DNA of 64,000 bases from positions 992,001 through 1,056,000 of the forward strand of contig NZ_JAPDRH010000003.1 in NCBI RefSeq assembly GCF_040706555.1, read 5' to 3'. Below the pieces are notes generated by a model. It worked only from the letters and a program-made list of their open reading frames with translations. It was not told the DNA's origin and made no database searches. How positions within the stretch are numbered: position 1 is the stretch's first letter; the number at the start of each line of letters is the position of its first letter. The DNA comes from Lentisalinibacter salinarum (GTDB lineage: Bacteria > Pseudomonadota > Gammaproteobacteria > Steroidobacterales > Woeseiaceae). Shown in pieces: positions 16,992-24,881 of this stretch. A program made the translations under genes and the position numbers.

Positions 16992-18274
16992 GCGCGGCCT
17001 CCGAAGAGGCCCGGCGGCTGGACGCGGCCGATGCGCTGGCCGGCTTCCGGGAGGAGTTCGTCTTCCCGGAACGCATCGACGGCCGCTCGCCCGTCTATCT
17101 CTGCGGCAACTCCCTCGGCCTGATGCCGCGCCGCGCGGCCGACGCGGTGCGCGCGGAGCTGGATGCCTGGGGCCGCCTCGCCGTGCGCGGCCACGTCGAG
17201 GGCGAGCACCCCTGGCTGCCGGCGCACCGGCGGGCGGCCGAACCGCTGGCCGCGCTGGTGGGCGGCACAGCCGCCGAGACCGTGGCGATGAACACGCTCA
17301 CGGTCAACCTGCACCTGCTGATGGCGAGCTTCTACCGCCCCGAGGGCGAGCGCCGCTGCATCGTGATCGAGTCGGACGCCTTCCCTTCCGACCGCTATGC
17401 GGCCGTCTCCCAGATCGCCTGGCACGGCCACGATCCGGAGCGGGACCTGCTGGAATGGCAACCGCCGGACGGAGAGCACAGCCTGCGCACGGATGACCTG
17501 GCCGCGCTGCTGGAACGCCGCGGACACGAGATTGCGCTGCTGCTGCTGCCGGGCGTGCAGTATTACACCGGCCAGTGCCTGGACATGGCGGAGATCTGCC
17601 GCCTGGCAAGGCGCTACGGCGTCACGGTCGGGCTCGACCTCGCGCATGCCATCGGCAACGTGCCGCTGTCCCTGCACGACTGGGGCGCGGACTTCGCCGT
17701 GTGGTGCAGCTACAAATACCTGAACGGCGGCCCGGGCGCGATCGCCGGCGCCTGGGTCCACGAACGGCACTGCCGCGACCGCAGCCTGCCGCGGCTGCTG
17801 GGCTGGTGGGGCCACGAGGAGAGCACCCGTTTCCGCATGACGAAGGATTTCACGCCTGCGCCGGGGGCGGACATCTGGCAGCTCAGCAACCCGCCCGTGT
17901 TCGCGCTGGCTCCCGTGATCGCCTCGCTGGACCTGTTCGCCGCCGCCGGCATCGGCGCGCTGCGCGAGAAGTCCCTGGCGTTGACTGGTTATCTGCGCCG
18001 CAGGATCGGGGAGCGTTTCCCGGGCGGCTTCGGCGTCCTCACACCGGAGGATCCGCCCGATCACGGCGCCCAGCTCTCGCTGGTGGTGCGTGGCATGGGT
18101 CTCACGGGCCGGGACCTGTTCGAGAACCTGGAGCGTCTGAACGTGATCGCCGACTGGCGCGAGCCGGACGTCATCCGCGTGGCTCCCGTGCCGCTGTACA
18201 ACTCCTACGCGGACGTCGAGGCCTTCCTCGAGCGCCTCGCCGAGGCGGCCGCCATGACCCAGACGCTGGCATGA
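16988..18274 (+). CDS. kynU: Kynureninase
   Basis: 428 residues from the GTG at 16988, which overlaps the previous stop by 4 bp; an upstream in-frame start would run 30 bp deeper into the decarboxylase gene. A PLP enzyme that splits 3-hydroxykynurenine to 3-hydroxyanthranilate + alanine. The start YLCGNSLGLMPRRA, WLPAHRRAAEPLAALVGG, the PLP-aspartate region GVTVGLDLAHAIGNVPL and the PLP lysine K243 in WCSYKYLNGGPGA are diagnostic. The C-terminus lies at a short tandem duplication that separates it from kmo. Confidence 0.96.
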   Translation: MSAASEEARRLDAADALAGFREEFVFPERIDGRSPVYLCGNSLGLMPRRAADAVRAELDAWGRLAVRGHVEGEHPWLPAHRRAAEPLAALVGGTAAETVAMNTLTVNLHLLMASFYRPEGERRCIVIESDAFPSDRYAAVSQIAWHGHDPERDLLEWQPPDGEHSLRTDDLAALLERRGHEIALLLLPGVQYYTGQCLDMAEICRLARRYGVTVGLDLAHAIGNVPLSLHDWGADFAVWCSYKYLNGGPGAIAGAWVHERHCRDRSLPRLLGWWGHEESTRFRMTKDFTPAPGADIWQLSNPPVFALAPVIASLDLFAAAGIGALREKSLALTGYLRRRIGERFPGGFGVLTPEDPPDHGAQLSLVVRGMGLTGRDLFENLERLNVIADWREPDVIRVAPVPLYNSYADVEAFLERLAEAAAMTQTLA

Positions 18275-18298
18275 GCGGACTGGCATGAGCGGACTGGC
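18271..18298 (+). repeat. Two tandem 14-bp copies at the kynU/kmo junction
   Basis: ATGAGCGGACTGGC occurs at 18271-18284 and again at 18285-18298, and is followed by ATGAGCGAT, the kmo start. The first ATG overlaps the kynU stop as ATGA. The frame from 18285 closes after five codons. The simplest reading is a small tandem duplication that moved the kmo start off its former ATGA overlap. Confidence 0.85.
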
Positions 18299-19690
18299 AT
18301 GAGCGATTCGGCCCTGCACGGCACCGACGACAACCCCGTCGCCATCCTGGGCGCGGGACTGACCGGCTCGTTGCTGGCCGTCCTGCTCGCCCGCCGCGGC
18401 CATGCCGTGGACCTGTACGAACGCCAGCCGGACCTGCGCACCCACAGTGCCCAGGGCGGCCGTTCGATCAACCTCGCCCTGGCTGCCCGCGGTCTGCGGG
18501 GGCTGGCCCTGGCCGGCCTGACCGAGGCGGTGGAGCCGCTGCTGATGCCCATGTCCGGGCGCCTGCTGCACCAGGAGGACGGCGGCCTCGACTTCCAGCC
18601 CTACGGTCAGCACGAAGGCGAGGAGAACTATTCGGTCTCCCGCGCCGACCTCAACCGGGTGCTGCTGGACGCCGCCGAGGCAGCCGGCGCCCGGCTGCAC
18701 TTCGGCGAAGCCTGCAGCGGCATAGATCTCGATGCGCGGCGGGCCACGCTCCGCCATGAGCAGAGCAGTGCCGAGCGGCAGATCGCCATGGCACCGCTGA
18801 TCGCCGCCGACGGGGCCGGCTCGGTCGTGCGGCGCGCGCTGGCCGAGGCCGGCCACATCAGCGCCACCGAGTCCCTGCTGGCCCACGGCTATAAAGAACT
18901 CACCATCCCGCCGGCGGACGATGGCGGCTTCCGCATCGACCCCGGCGCGCTGCACATCTGGCCCCGGGGCGGCTTCATGCTCATCGCGCTACCGAACCCG
19001 GGCGGCGACTTCACCGTGACCCTGTTCCTGCCCAACGAGGGCCCGGAGAGTTTCCCCTCGCTCGACGACGAGGCGTCCGTGCAGGAGTTCTTCGAGCGCC
19101 ACTTCCCGGACACGCCGGCGCTCATCCCCGATCTCGCGGACCAGTTCGCCGCCAACCCGGTCGGCATCCTCGGCACGGTGCGATGCGAACCGTGGAACCT
19201 GGGCGGCGACGTACTGCTGGTCGGCGACGCGGCCCACGCGATCGTGCCGTTCCACGGCCAGGGCATGAACGCGGGCTTCGAGGACTGCGCCGAGTTCTGC
19301 CGGCTGCTGGACGGCGGCTGCGACGGCCGCGAACGGCTGTTCGGCGAGTTCAGCCGGCTGCGCCGCCCGAACGCGGAGGCCATCGCCGACATGGCGCTGG
19401 AGAATTACGTGGAGATGCGCGACACGGTGCGCGACCCCCGCTTCCATCTGAAGAAGGCCCTCGCCTTCGAGCTCGAGCGTCGCTGCCCGGACCGTTTCGT
19501 GCCCCGCTACTCCATGGTGATGTTCCACGCGGAGATCCCCTACGCCGAAGCGCTGGCCCGTGGCGAAGTGCAGGCCCGGCTGCTCGAGGAGCTGACGGCC
19601 GAGGCGGATTCGCTGGCCGACGTGGACCTGGCGCTGGCCGAACGCCTCGTCAGCGAGCGGCTGGCGCCGCTGCCGTCCGCTCCAGCGTGA
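18299..19690 (+). CDS. kmo: Kynurenine 3-monooxygenase
   Basis: 463 residues. A FAD/NADPH hydroxylase that converts kynurenine to 3-hydroxykynurenine. The N-terminal dinucleotide fold is AILGAGLTGSLLAVLLARRG, followed by GGRSINLALAARG, a KMO-specific block. The second FAD motif is VLLVGDAAHAIVPFHGQGMN with AGFEDC. The C-terminal ~60 residues are longer and charged but not clearly a membrane helix. Its last 41 bp overlap the 3' end of folA on the other strand. Upstream steps (tryptophan dioxygenase, formamidase) are not in the window. Confidence 0.95.
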   Translation: MSDSALHGTDDNPVAILGAGLTGSLLAVLLARRGHAVDLYERQPDLRTHSAQGGRSINLALAARGLRGLALAGLTEAVEPLLMPMSGRLLHQEDGGLDFQPYGQHEGEENYSVSRADLNRVLLDAAEAAGARLHFGEACSGIDLDARRATLRHEQSSAERQIAMAPLIAADGAGSVVRRALAEAGHISATESLLAHGYKELTIPPADDGGFRIDPGALHIWPRGGFMLIALPNPGGDFTVTLFLPNEGPESFPSLDDEASVQEFFERHFPDTPALIPDLADQFAANPVGILGTVRCEPWNLGGDVLLVGDAAHAIVPFHGQGMNAGFEDCAEFCRLLDGGCDGRERLFGEFSRLRRPNAEAIADMALENYVEMRDTVRDPRFHLKKALAFELERRCPDRFVPRYSMVMFHAEIPYAEALARGEVQARLLEELTAEADSLADVDLALAERLVSERLAPLPSAPA

Positions 19691-20177
19691 GATAGCTGTA
19701 GCCGAGTTCGCGTTCCTCGCCGGCGGGGAAGTCCTGCCGCTCCACCGCGCGCCAGTCCGCATTGTCGAGGGACGGGAAACGGGTGTCGCCCTCGAACCGG
19801 CGGTGCAGGCGGGTGAGGTAGATGCGCCGTGCCAGCGGCAGCGCCTCGCGATAGAGCGCCGCGCCGCCGATCACCATTACCTCGTCAGCGTCCCGCGCCA
19901 GCGCGAGCGCGGCGTCCAGCCCGTCCGCTACCTCGCAGCCCTCGGCGGAATAGCCGGGCCTTCCGCTCAGCACGATGTTGCGCCTGCCGGGCAACGCCCG
20001 GCCGATGGACTCGTGGGTGCGGCGGCCCATCACGATCGGCTTGCCCATGGTGACGTCGCGGAAGCGGCGCAGGTCCTCCGGCAGGTGCCAGGGCAGGCGG
20101 TTGTCGACGCCGATCACGTCGTTGGCGGCAGCGGCCACGACGAGAGAGACGACGGGCGTAGCGGACACCCCGGGCAC
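19650..20177 (-). CDS. folA: Dihydrofolate reductase
   Basis: 175 residues, GTG start 1 bp after thyA; GTG at 20168 is an alternative. It reduces dihydrofolate with NADPH, restoring what ThyA oxidises. Typical blocks: VVAAAANDVIGVDNRLPWHLPEDL (acidic residue in LPEDL), TMGKPIVMGRRTHESIG, GRRNIVLSG and EVMVIGGAALYREAL. The extreme C-terminus (after SYLTLER) overlaps the antisense kmo 3' end by 41 bp. Confidence 0.95.
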   Translation of the reverse strand: MPGVSATPVVSLVVAAAANDVIGVDNRLPWHLPEDLRRFRDVTMGKPIVMGRRTHESIGRALPGRRNIVLSGRPGYSAEGCEVADGLDAALALARDADEVMVIGGAALYREALPLARRIYLTRLHRRFEGDTRFPSLDNADWRAVERQDFPAGEERELGYSYLTLERTAAAPAAR

Positions 20178-20178
20178 G

Positions 20179-20973
20179 TCAGACGGCCACCGGCGCCTTG
20201 ATGTGCGGATGGTGGCGGTAGCCGCGGATCTCGAAATCCTCGTAGCGGTAATCGAACAGCGTCGGCGGCCGGCGCTTCAGCGCCAGCGTCGGCAGCGGCA
20301 GCGGCTCGCGCGTGAGCTGCTCGTCCGCCTGGTCCAGGTGATTGAGATACAGGTGGCAATCGCCGCCGGTCCAGATGAAGTCGCCCACGCCGAGATCCGC
20401 CTGCTGGGCCACCATGTGCGTCAGCAGCGCGTAGGAGGCGATATTGAACGGCACACCCAGAAAGATGTCGGCGCTCCTCTGGTACAGCTGGCACGACAGC
20501 CGCCCCTCCGCCACGTAGAACTGGAAGAAGGCGTGGCAGGGGGCGAGCGCCATGCGGTCGAGCTCGCTCACGTTCCAGGCGCTGACGATGATGCGGCGCG
20601 AGTCGGGGTCGCTCGCGAGCTGCTCCAGGACGCGGGACAGCTGGTCGATGTGGCCGCCGTCCGGCATCGGCCAGGAGCGCCACTGCGCGCCGTAGATGGG
20701 CCCGAGTTCGCCGTTCTCGTCCGCCCACTCGTCCCAGATGGTCACGCCGTTCTCGCGCAGGTAGGCGGTGTTGGTGTCGCCCTGCAGGAACCACAGCAGC
20801 TCGTGGATGATGGAACGCGTGTGCAGCTTCTTGGTGGTCACCATCGGGAAGCCTTCGGCGAGGTCGAAACGCATCTGGTGGCCGAACACGCTCAGCGTGC
20901 CGGTGCCCGTGCGGTCGTCCTTGCGCACGCCCTCCTCGCGCACCCGCCGCATCATCTCGAGGTACTGCCGCAT
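20179..20973 (-). CDS. thyA: Thymidylate synthase
   Basis: 264 residues, the exact length of the E. coli enzyme. It methylates dUMP to dTMP using methylene-tetrahydrofolate. The catalytic cysteine is C146 (ALAPCHAFFQFYV); RTGTGTLSVFGHQMRFDL at the start and QLYQRSADIFLGVPFNIASY are diagnostic. A strong AAGGAG precedes the ATG. It lies between lgt and folA, with 3-bp and 1-bp gaps, in a single unit. Confidence 0.97.
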   Translation of the reverse strand: MRQYLEMMRRVREEGVRKDDRTGTGTLSVFGHQMRFDLAEGFPMVTTKKLHTRSIIHELLWFLQGDTNTAYLRENGVTIWDEWADENGELGPIYGAQWRSWPMPDGGHIDQLSRVLEQLASDPDSRRIIVSAWNVSELDRMALAPCHAFFQFYVAEGRLSCQLYQRSADIFLGVPFNIASYALLTHMVAQQADLGVGDFIWTGGDCHLYLNHLDQADEQLTREPLPLPTLALKRRPPTLFDYRYEDFEIRGYRHHPHIKAPVAV

Positions 20974-20976
20974 GCG

Positions 20977-21813
20977 TCAGGTCTCCTTCCTGCGTCCGCC
21001 GGATGCACCGCTGCTTTCTGCATTGCGATACGCCAGCGCCAGCAGGACGATGCCGGCGACGATCATCGGCACGCTCAGCACCTGGCCCCGGGTGAGCCAG
21101 CCGAAGGCCACGTACTCGCCGTCGTCCGGCAGGCGTACGAACTCCACCGCCGTGCGGAAGACGCCGTAGCCCAGCAGGAACAGGCCGGAGACCGCCATGG
21201 TCGGGCGCGGTCGTGCCGAATACACCCACAGGATGACGAACAGCACCAGCCCCTCCAGCAGCGCCTCGTACAGCTGGGAGGGATGCAGCACCTCGGGCCC
21301 CGGCCGGAAGCCCTGGAAGACGTCGTCCGGCACCCGGAAACCCCAGGGCAGGTCCGTGGGCTTGCCCCACAGCTCGCCGTTGATGAAGTTGCCGATGCGC
21401 CCGGCGCCGAGGCCGATGGGCACCAGCGGCGCCACGAAATCCGTCATCTGCCAGAAGCCGCGTCCCACCCGCCGGCCGAGCAGCCACATGGCCACCAGCA
21501 CGCCGAGGAGCCCGCCGTGGAAGGACATGCCGCCCTCCCAGATCTTGACCGGATACAGCGGGTCGCGCGCCCACTCGCCGAGGCCGTAGAACAGGACGTA
21601 ACCGATGCGCCCGCCGATCATCACGCCCAGCGCGCCGTAGAAGATCAGGTCGTCCACCTGCTGCGGGCTGATGGGGGCGTCGGCGCGCTGCGCCAGCCGC
21701 CGCGCCAGCAGCCAGGCGGCGACGAAACCCACCAGGTACATCAGCCCGTACCAGCGCACCCCGAGGGGGCCGACGGAGAAGATGACGGGGTCGATGCGCG
21801 GGTAGTCGAGCAT
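20977..21813 (-). CDS. lgt: Prolipoprotein diacylglyceryl transferase
   Basis: 278 residues from the ATG at 21813; a GTG at 21831 would add six residues. It transfers diacylglycerol to lipobox cysteines, such as that of RlpA. Seven hydrophobic segments are visible. Signature blocks: FSVGPLGVRWYGLMYLVGF, the Lgt motif GAGRIGNFINGELWGKPTD and LHPSQLYEALLEG. A TAGACT hexamer lies 8 nt before the ATG with no Shine-Dalgarno, so this too could be transcribed almost leaderless (weak). Heads lgt-thyA-folA. Confidence 0.96.
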   Translation of the reverse strand: MLDYPRIDPVIFSVGPLGVRWYGLMYLVGFVAAWLLARRLAQRADAPISPQQVDDLIFYGALGVMIGGRIGYVLFYGLGEWARDPLYPVKIWEGGMSFHGGLLGVLVAMWLLGRRVGRGFWQMTDFVAPLVPIGLGAGRIGNFINGELWGKPTDLPWGFRVPDDVFQGFRPGPEVLHPSQLYEALLEGLVLFVILWVYSARPRPTMAVSGLFLLGYGVFRTAVEFVRLPDDGEYVAFGWLTRGQVLSVPMIVAGIVLLALAYRNAESSGASGGRRKET

Positions 21814-21902
21814 GGCGGCGTAGTCTAGCACCGGCCCGGGGCATCCTCACCCTGCGGGTGCGTGCGTTATAGTGGCCGGCCACGCGAAGCGAGGTGCATG
21901 CC

Positions 21903-23996
21903 ATGGCCACGCCCGAAGGCCGCCGGGAGACCAACCGCCTGGCCGACGAGACCAGCCCCTACCTGCAGCAGCACGCGGACAACCCCGTGCAGTGGTACCC
22001 GTGGGGCCCCGAGGCCCTGGAGACGGCCCGGAAGGCGGGCAAGCCGATACTCCTTTCGGTGGGCTATTCCGCGTGCCACTGGTGCCATGTCATGGCGCAC
22101 GAGTCGTTCGAGGACGAGGAGACCGCGGCGCTGATGAACGAGCTGTTCGTCAACGTGAAGGTCGACCGGGAGGAGCGGCCGGACATCGACCGCATCTACC
22201 AGATCGCCCATCAGCTCATCGCCCAGCGCCCGGGCGGCTGGCCGCTGACCATGTTCCTCACGCCGGAAGAGCAGCTGCCGTTCTTTGGCGGCACCTACTT
22301 CCCGAAGGAGGCGCGCTTCGGTATGCCGGCGTTCCGCGACATCCTGCGGCGGGTGGCGGAGTACTTCCGCCAGAACCCGGACGAGGTGCGGCGCCAGGGC
22401 CGTCAGCTCGCCGACGTATTCCCGCGGCTGGACCCGGAACCCGCGGCGGACGGGATCGTGCTGGACGACACGCCGATCGCGAAGGCACGGGAGAGCCTAG
22501 CCGGGCGTTTCGACGAACGCCACGGCGGCTTCGGCGACGCGCCGAAGTTCCCGCATCCCGCCACCATCGAGCGCCTGCTGCGCCACTGGCGCGCGAGCGC
22601 CGGCGACGACGAGCCCGACGTCCAGGCGCTGTACATGGCGGCGCTCACGCTCGCGCGCATGGCCGAAGGCGGCCTGTTCGACCAGGTCGGCGGCGGCTTC
22701 TGCCGCTACTCCGTGGATGCGCAGTGGCTGATCCCCCACTTCGAGAAGATGCTCTACGACAACGGCCCGCTGCTCGCCCTGTACGCCGAACTGGGCCTCG
22801 CCGGCGGCGACGCGGAGATGAGCCGCGTGGCGGGAGAGACGGCGGAATGGATGCTGCGCGAGATGCGCGCTCCCGGCGGCGCCTTCTTCTCGTCGCTGGA
22901 TGCCGACTCCGAGGGCGAGGAAGGCCGCTACTACGTCTGGACGCCGGAGGCGGTGCGCGAGGCAGTGGGCGAGGAGGACTACCCGCTGGTCGCCGCGCAC
23001 TTCGGCCTGGACGACGAACCCAACTTCGAGGGCCGCTGGCACCTGTACGTGCGGCGGCCGGTCGAGCGCCTGGCCGAGGAGCGCGGCGAAGACCCGGAGG
23101 CGCTGCGCCGGCGCATCGACCGGGCACGCACGGCCCTGCTGCGCGCGCGTGAACGCCGCGTGCCCCCGGGGCGGGACGAGAAGATTCTGACGAGCTGGAA
23201 CGCGCTGGCCATCCGCGGCCTTGCCGTCGCGGGCCGGGCCCTCGGCCGCGAGGACCTGATCGATGCGGCTGCCGATGCCGCCGCCTTCCTGCGCCGGGAG
23301 CTCTGGCGGGACGGCCGGCTGCTGGCCACGTACAAGGACGGCCGGGCCCGGTTTCCGGCCTATCTCGACGACCACGCGCTCCTGATCGACGCCCTGCTGG
23401 AGCTCGCGCAGGCGCGCTGGGACGCCGCACACCTGCGCTTCGCCATCGCCCTCGCCGACCTGCTGCTGGAGCACTTCGAGGACGCGGAGAACGGCGGCTT
23501 TTTCTTCACCGCCGACGACCACGAGGCGCTGCTGCACCGCTCGAAGACCTTCGCCGACGAGGCGATGCCCTCCGGCAACGGCATCGCCGCGCGTGCGCTA
23601 CTCAGGCTCGGCTTCCTGCTGGGCGAGGAGCGCTACGTCGCGGCCGCCGAACGCACCCTGCGCGCCGCCTGGCAGGCCATGATCGAATATCCCCACGGCC
23701 ATGTCAGCCTCATCACCGCACTCGAAGAATACCTGCAGCCGCCCGAACTCGTGATCCTGCGCGGCGAGCCGGACGAGATCGGCCACTGGGCGCGCAACGC
23801 CGCCGCCATCTACGCACCCCGGCGACTGGTGTTCGCCATCCCCGCGACGGACGACGGCCTGCCCGGACACCTGGCGCTGCGCAAACCGGCGGAGGAAGGA
23901 CCCGTGGCCTACGTCTGCGAGGGCACCCGCTGCTCCCTGCCGGTCACCACCTGGCCGGCGCTGGCGGCCCTCCTCGGCCACAGACGCAGCGGCTAA
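21903..23996 (+). CDS. DUF255 thioredoxin-domain protein (YyaL/SPATA20-like)
   Basis: 697 residues from ATG 21903, which has GAGGTG at 21891-21896; a GTG at 21894 is less likely. The N-terminal thioredoxin-like domain has the conserved start NRLADETSPYLQQHADNPV and the CxxC site CHWCHVM near residue 60, then VKVDREERPDID. The rest is an (alpha/alpha)6 six-hairpin glycosidase-like region (GGFGDAPKFPHP, FDQVGGGFCRYSVD, HFEKMLYDN, LTSWNALAIRGLA). No activity is firmly established for the family; reductase and N-acylglucosamine epimerase-like roles have been suggested. Divergent from lgt; a TATAGT box about 30 bp upstream may be its promoter. Confidence 0.9.
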   Translation: MATPEGRRETNRLADETSPYLQQHADNPVQWYPWGPEALETARKAGKPILLSVGYSACHWCHVMAHESFEDEETAALMNELFVNVKVDREERPDIDRIYQIAHQLIAQRPGGWPLTMFLTPEEQLPFFGGTYFPKEARFGMPAFRDILRRVAEYFRQNPDEVRRQGRQLADVFPRLDPEPAADGIVLDDTPIAKARESLAGRFDERHGGFGDAPKFPHPATIERLLRHWRASAGDDEPDVQALYMAALTLARMAEGGLFDQVGGGFCRYSVDAQWLIPHFEKMLYDNGPLLALYAELGLAGGDAEMSRVAGETAEWMLREMRAPGGAFFSSLDADSEGEEGRYYVWTPEAVREAVGEEDYPLVAAHFGLDDEPNFEGRWHLYVRRPVERLAEERGEDPEALRRRIDRARTALLRARERRVPPGRDEKILTSWNALAIRGLAVAGRALGREDLIDAAADAAAFLRRELWRDGRLLATYKDGRARFPAYLDDHALLIDALLELAQARWDAAHLRFAIALADLLLEHFEDAENGGFFFTADDHEALLHRSKTFADEAMPSGNGIAARALLRLGFLLGEERYVAAAERTLRAAWQAMIEYPHGHVSLITALEEYLQPPELVILRGEPDEIGHWARNAAAIYAPRRLVFAIPATDDGLPGHLALRKPAEEGPVAYVCEGTRCSLPVTTWPALAALLGHRRSG

Positions 23997-24330
23997 CCAA
24001 CAGGCAGGAGGGCCTTCAGGCCCGACCCGGCTTTCTGTTGGCGTAGGCCCGCCATCGGGTGGGCATGGGTCACGGGGACGCTCAGTCGGACGTCCTGTCC
24101 TCCTTCGCTTCGGCCAGGCCTCCTTCCCGCCGTCATGGCTCCAGTCGGCCCGGACGACCCCGCAACCCATGCCCACCCGCTGACGGGCCCGTAGCCGATT
24201 GGTCTGGCACCCGTCAGCAAGCGCTGCTGACTGGCGCTACCTTGATGCCGCTGAAAGCGTGGCCGTCATGTGGGGGGTATCCGTCGCCGCGACTTTGGTC
24301 GCAGGAGCAAGACGGATACCCCCCGCAGGG
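23997..24330. repeat. Palindrome-rich intergenic region with a REP-type element
   Basis: This gap between two genes has no convincing coding frame but at least four sets of perfect inverted repeats. CCAACAG/CTGTTGG (23997-24003/24035-24041) encloses a REP core GGGCCTTCAGGCCC (24010-24023) also found at 35368-35426. A 15-bp pair (24056-24070/24165-24179) spans about 124 bp. GCTGACGGG/CCCGTCAGC lies at 24179-24187/24210-24218. A 14-bp pair starting GGGGGGTATCCGTC (24272-24285/24311-24324) encloses a small hairpin GCGAC-TTTG-GTCGC. The density suggests small non-autonomous repeats or structured RNA. No transposase is present. Confidence 0.75.
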
Positions 24331-24356
24331 CGGCCACAAAAGAAGGAGGGTCAGGG

Positions 24357-24836
24357 TCAGCGCGGCAGGCTTTCCAGGAACTCGCGCACTGCGGCGCGGG
24401 CCCAGGCCTGCCCGGCCGGGTGGCGGCTGGCGCGGGGGCCCGCCACGTTCAGCGTGCCGATGCCGTGCTCGGCCACGAACTCGCCGAGGCGGCGGGCGGC
24501 TTCGGCCGTGTCCATTTCGTGCGCGTCGAGCAGCAGGTAGGGCTTCCGCTCCCGGCGGCAGTAGGCCACGGTGAGCTCGGTGCCGCCCTCCAGGTCGGAG
24601 AAGAAGATCACCGCGGTGCCGTCGCTGTCCTGCACGTTCTTGAGGGTGCGTGCGGGATAGTCTTCGTCCGGCAGTTCGCGCATCGGGAAGCAGGGCGGGA
24701 TCGCGCCGTCCTCGGCCTTGCGGCCGGCGGGACACCAGCCGCCGCAGGGCACGCCGCGGTCGAGCGCCGCGACGAGCGCGCCCCGGTCCACGCCGGTCTG
24801 CCCGCCGGAGACGATCCTGATCTGCCGCTTCTTCAT
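24357..24836 (-). CDS. SLOG-superfamily nucleotide-binding protein (YpsA-like, annotated as putative molybdenum carrier)
   Basis: 159 residues. It begins KKRQIRIVSGGQTGVDRGAL, the glycine-rich nucleotide-binding start of the putative molybdenum carrier family, a SLOG/YpsA-like Rossmann fold. Further blocks: GGWCPAGRKAEDGAIP, ARTLKNVQDSDGTAVIF and LNVAGPRASRHP. SLOG domains bind nucleotides or ligands such as ADP-ribose and NAD derivatives; this subfamily's true role is unknown and the molybdenum link rests on old annotation. The start has a TATGAT box exactly 6 nt upstream and no Shine-Dalgarno, suggesting a leaderless mRNA. Flanking genes give no clear pathway. Confidence 0.82.
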   Translation of the reverse strand: MKKRQIRIVSGGQTGVDRGALVAALDRGVPCGGWCPAGRKAEDGAIPPCFPMRELPDEDYPARTLKNVQDSDGTAVIFFSDLEGGTELTVAYCRRERKPYLLLDAHEMDTAEAARRLGEFVAEHGIGTLNVAGPRASRHPAGQAWARAAVREFLESLPR

Positions 24837-24842
24837 CCGGCC

Positions 24843-24870
24843 ATCATACGGCGACGCCGGCCGGCGGCAA
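24843..24870 (-). promoter_or_regulatory. Promoter for the YpsA-like gene, predicted leaderless
   Basis: On the reverse strand TTGCCG (24870-24865), a 16-bp spacer and TATGAT (24848-24843) end 6 nt before the ATG (24836). Transcription would start at the ATG. No ribosome-binding sequence is present. Confidence 0.5.
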
Positions 24871-24881
24871 CAGGAACCGGG

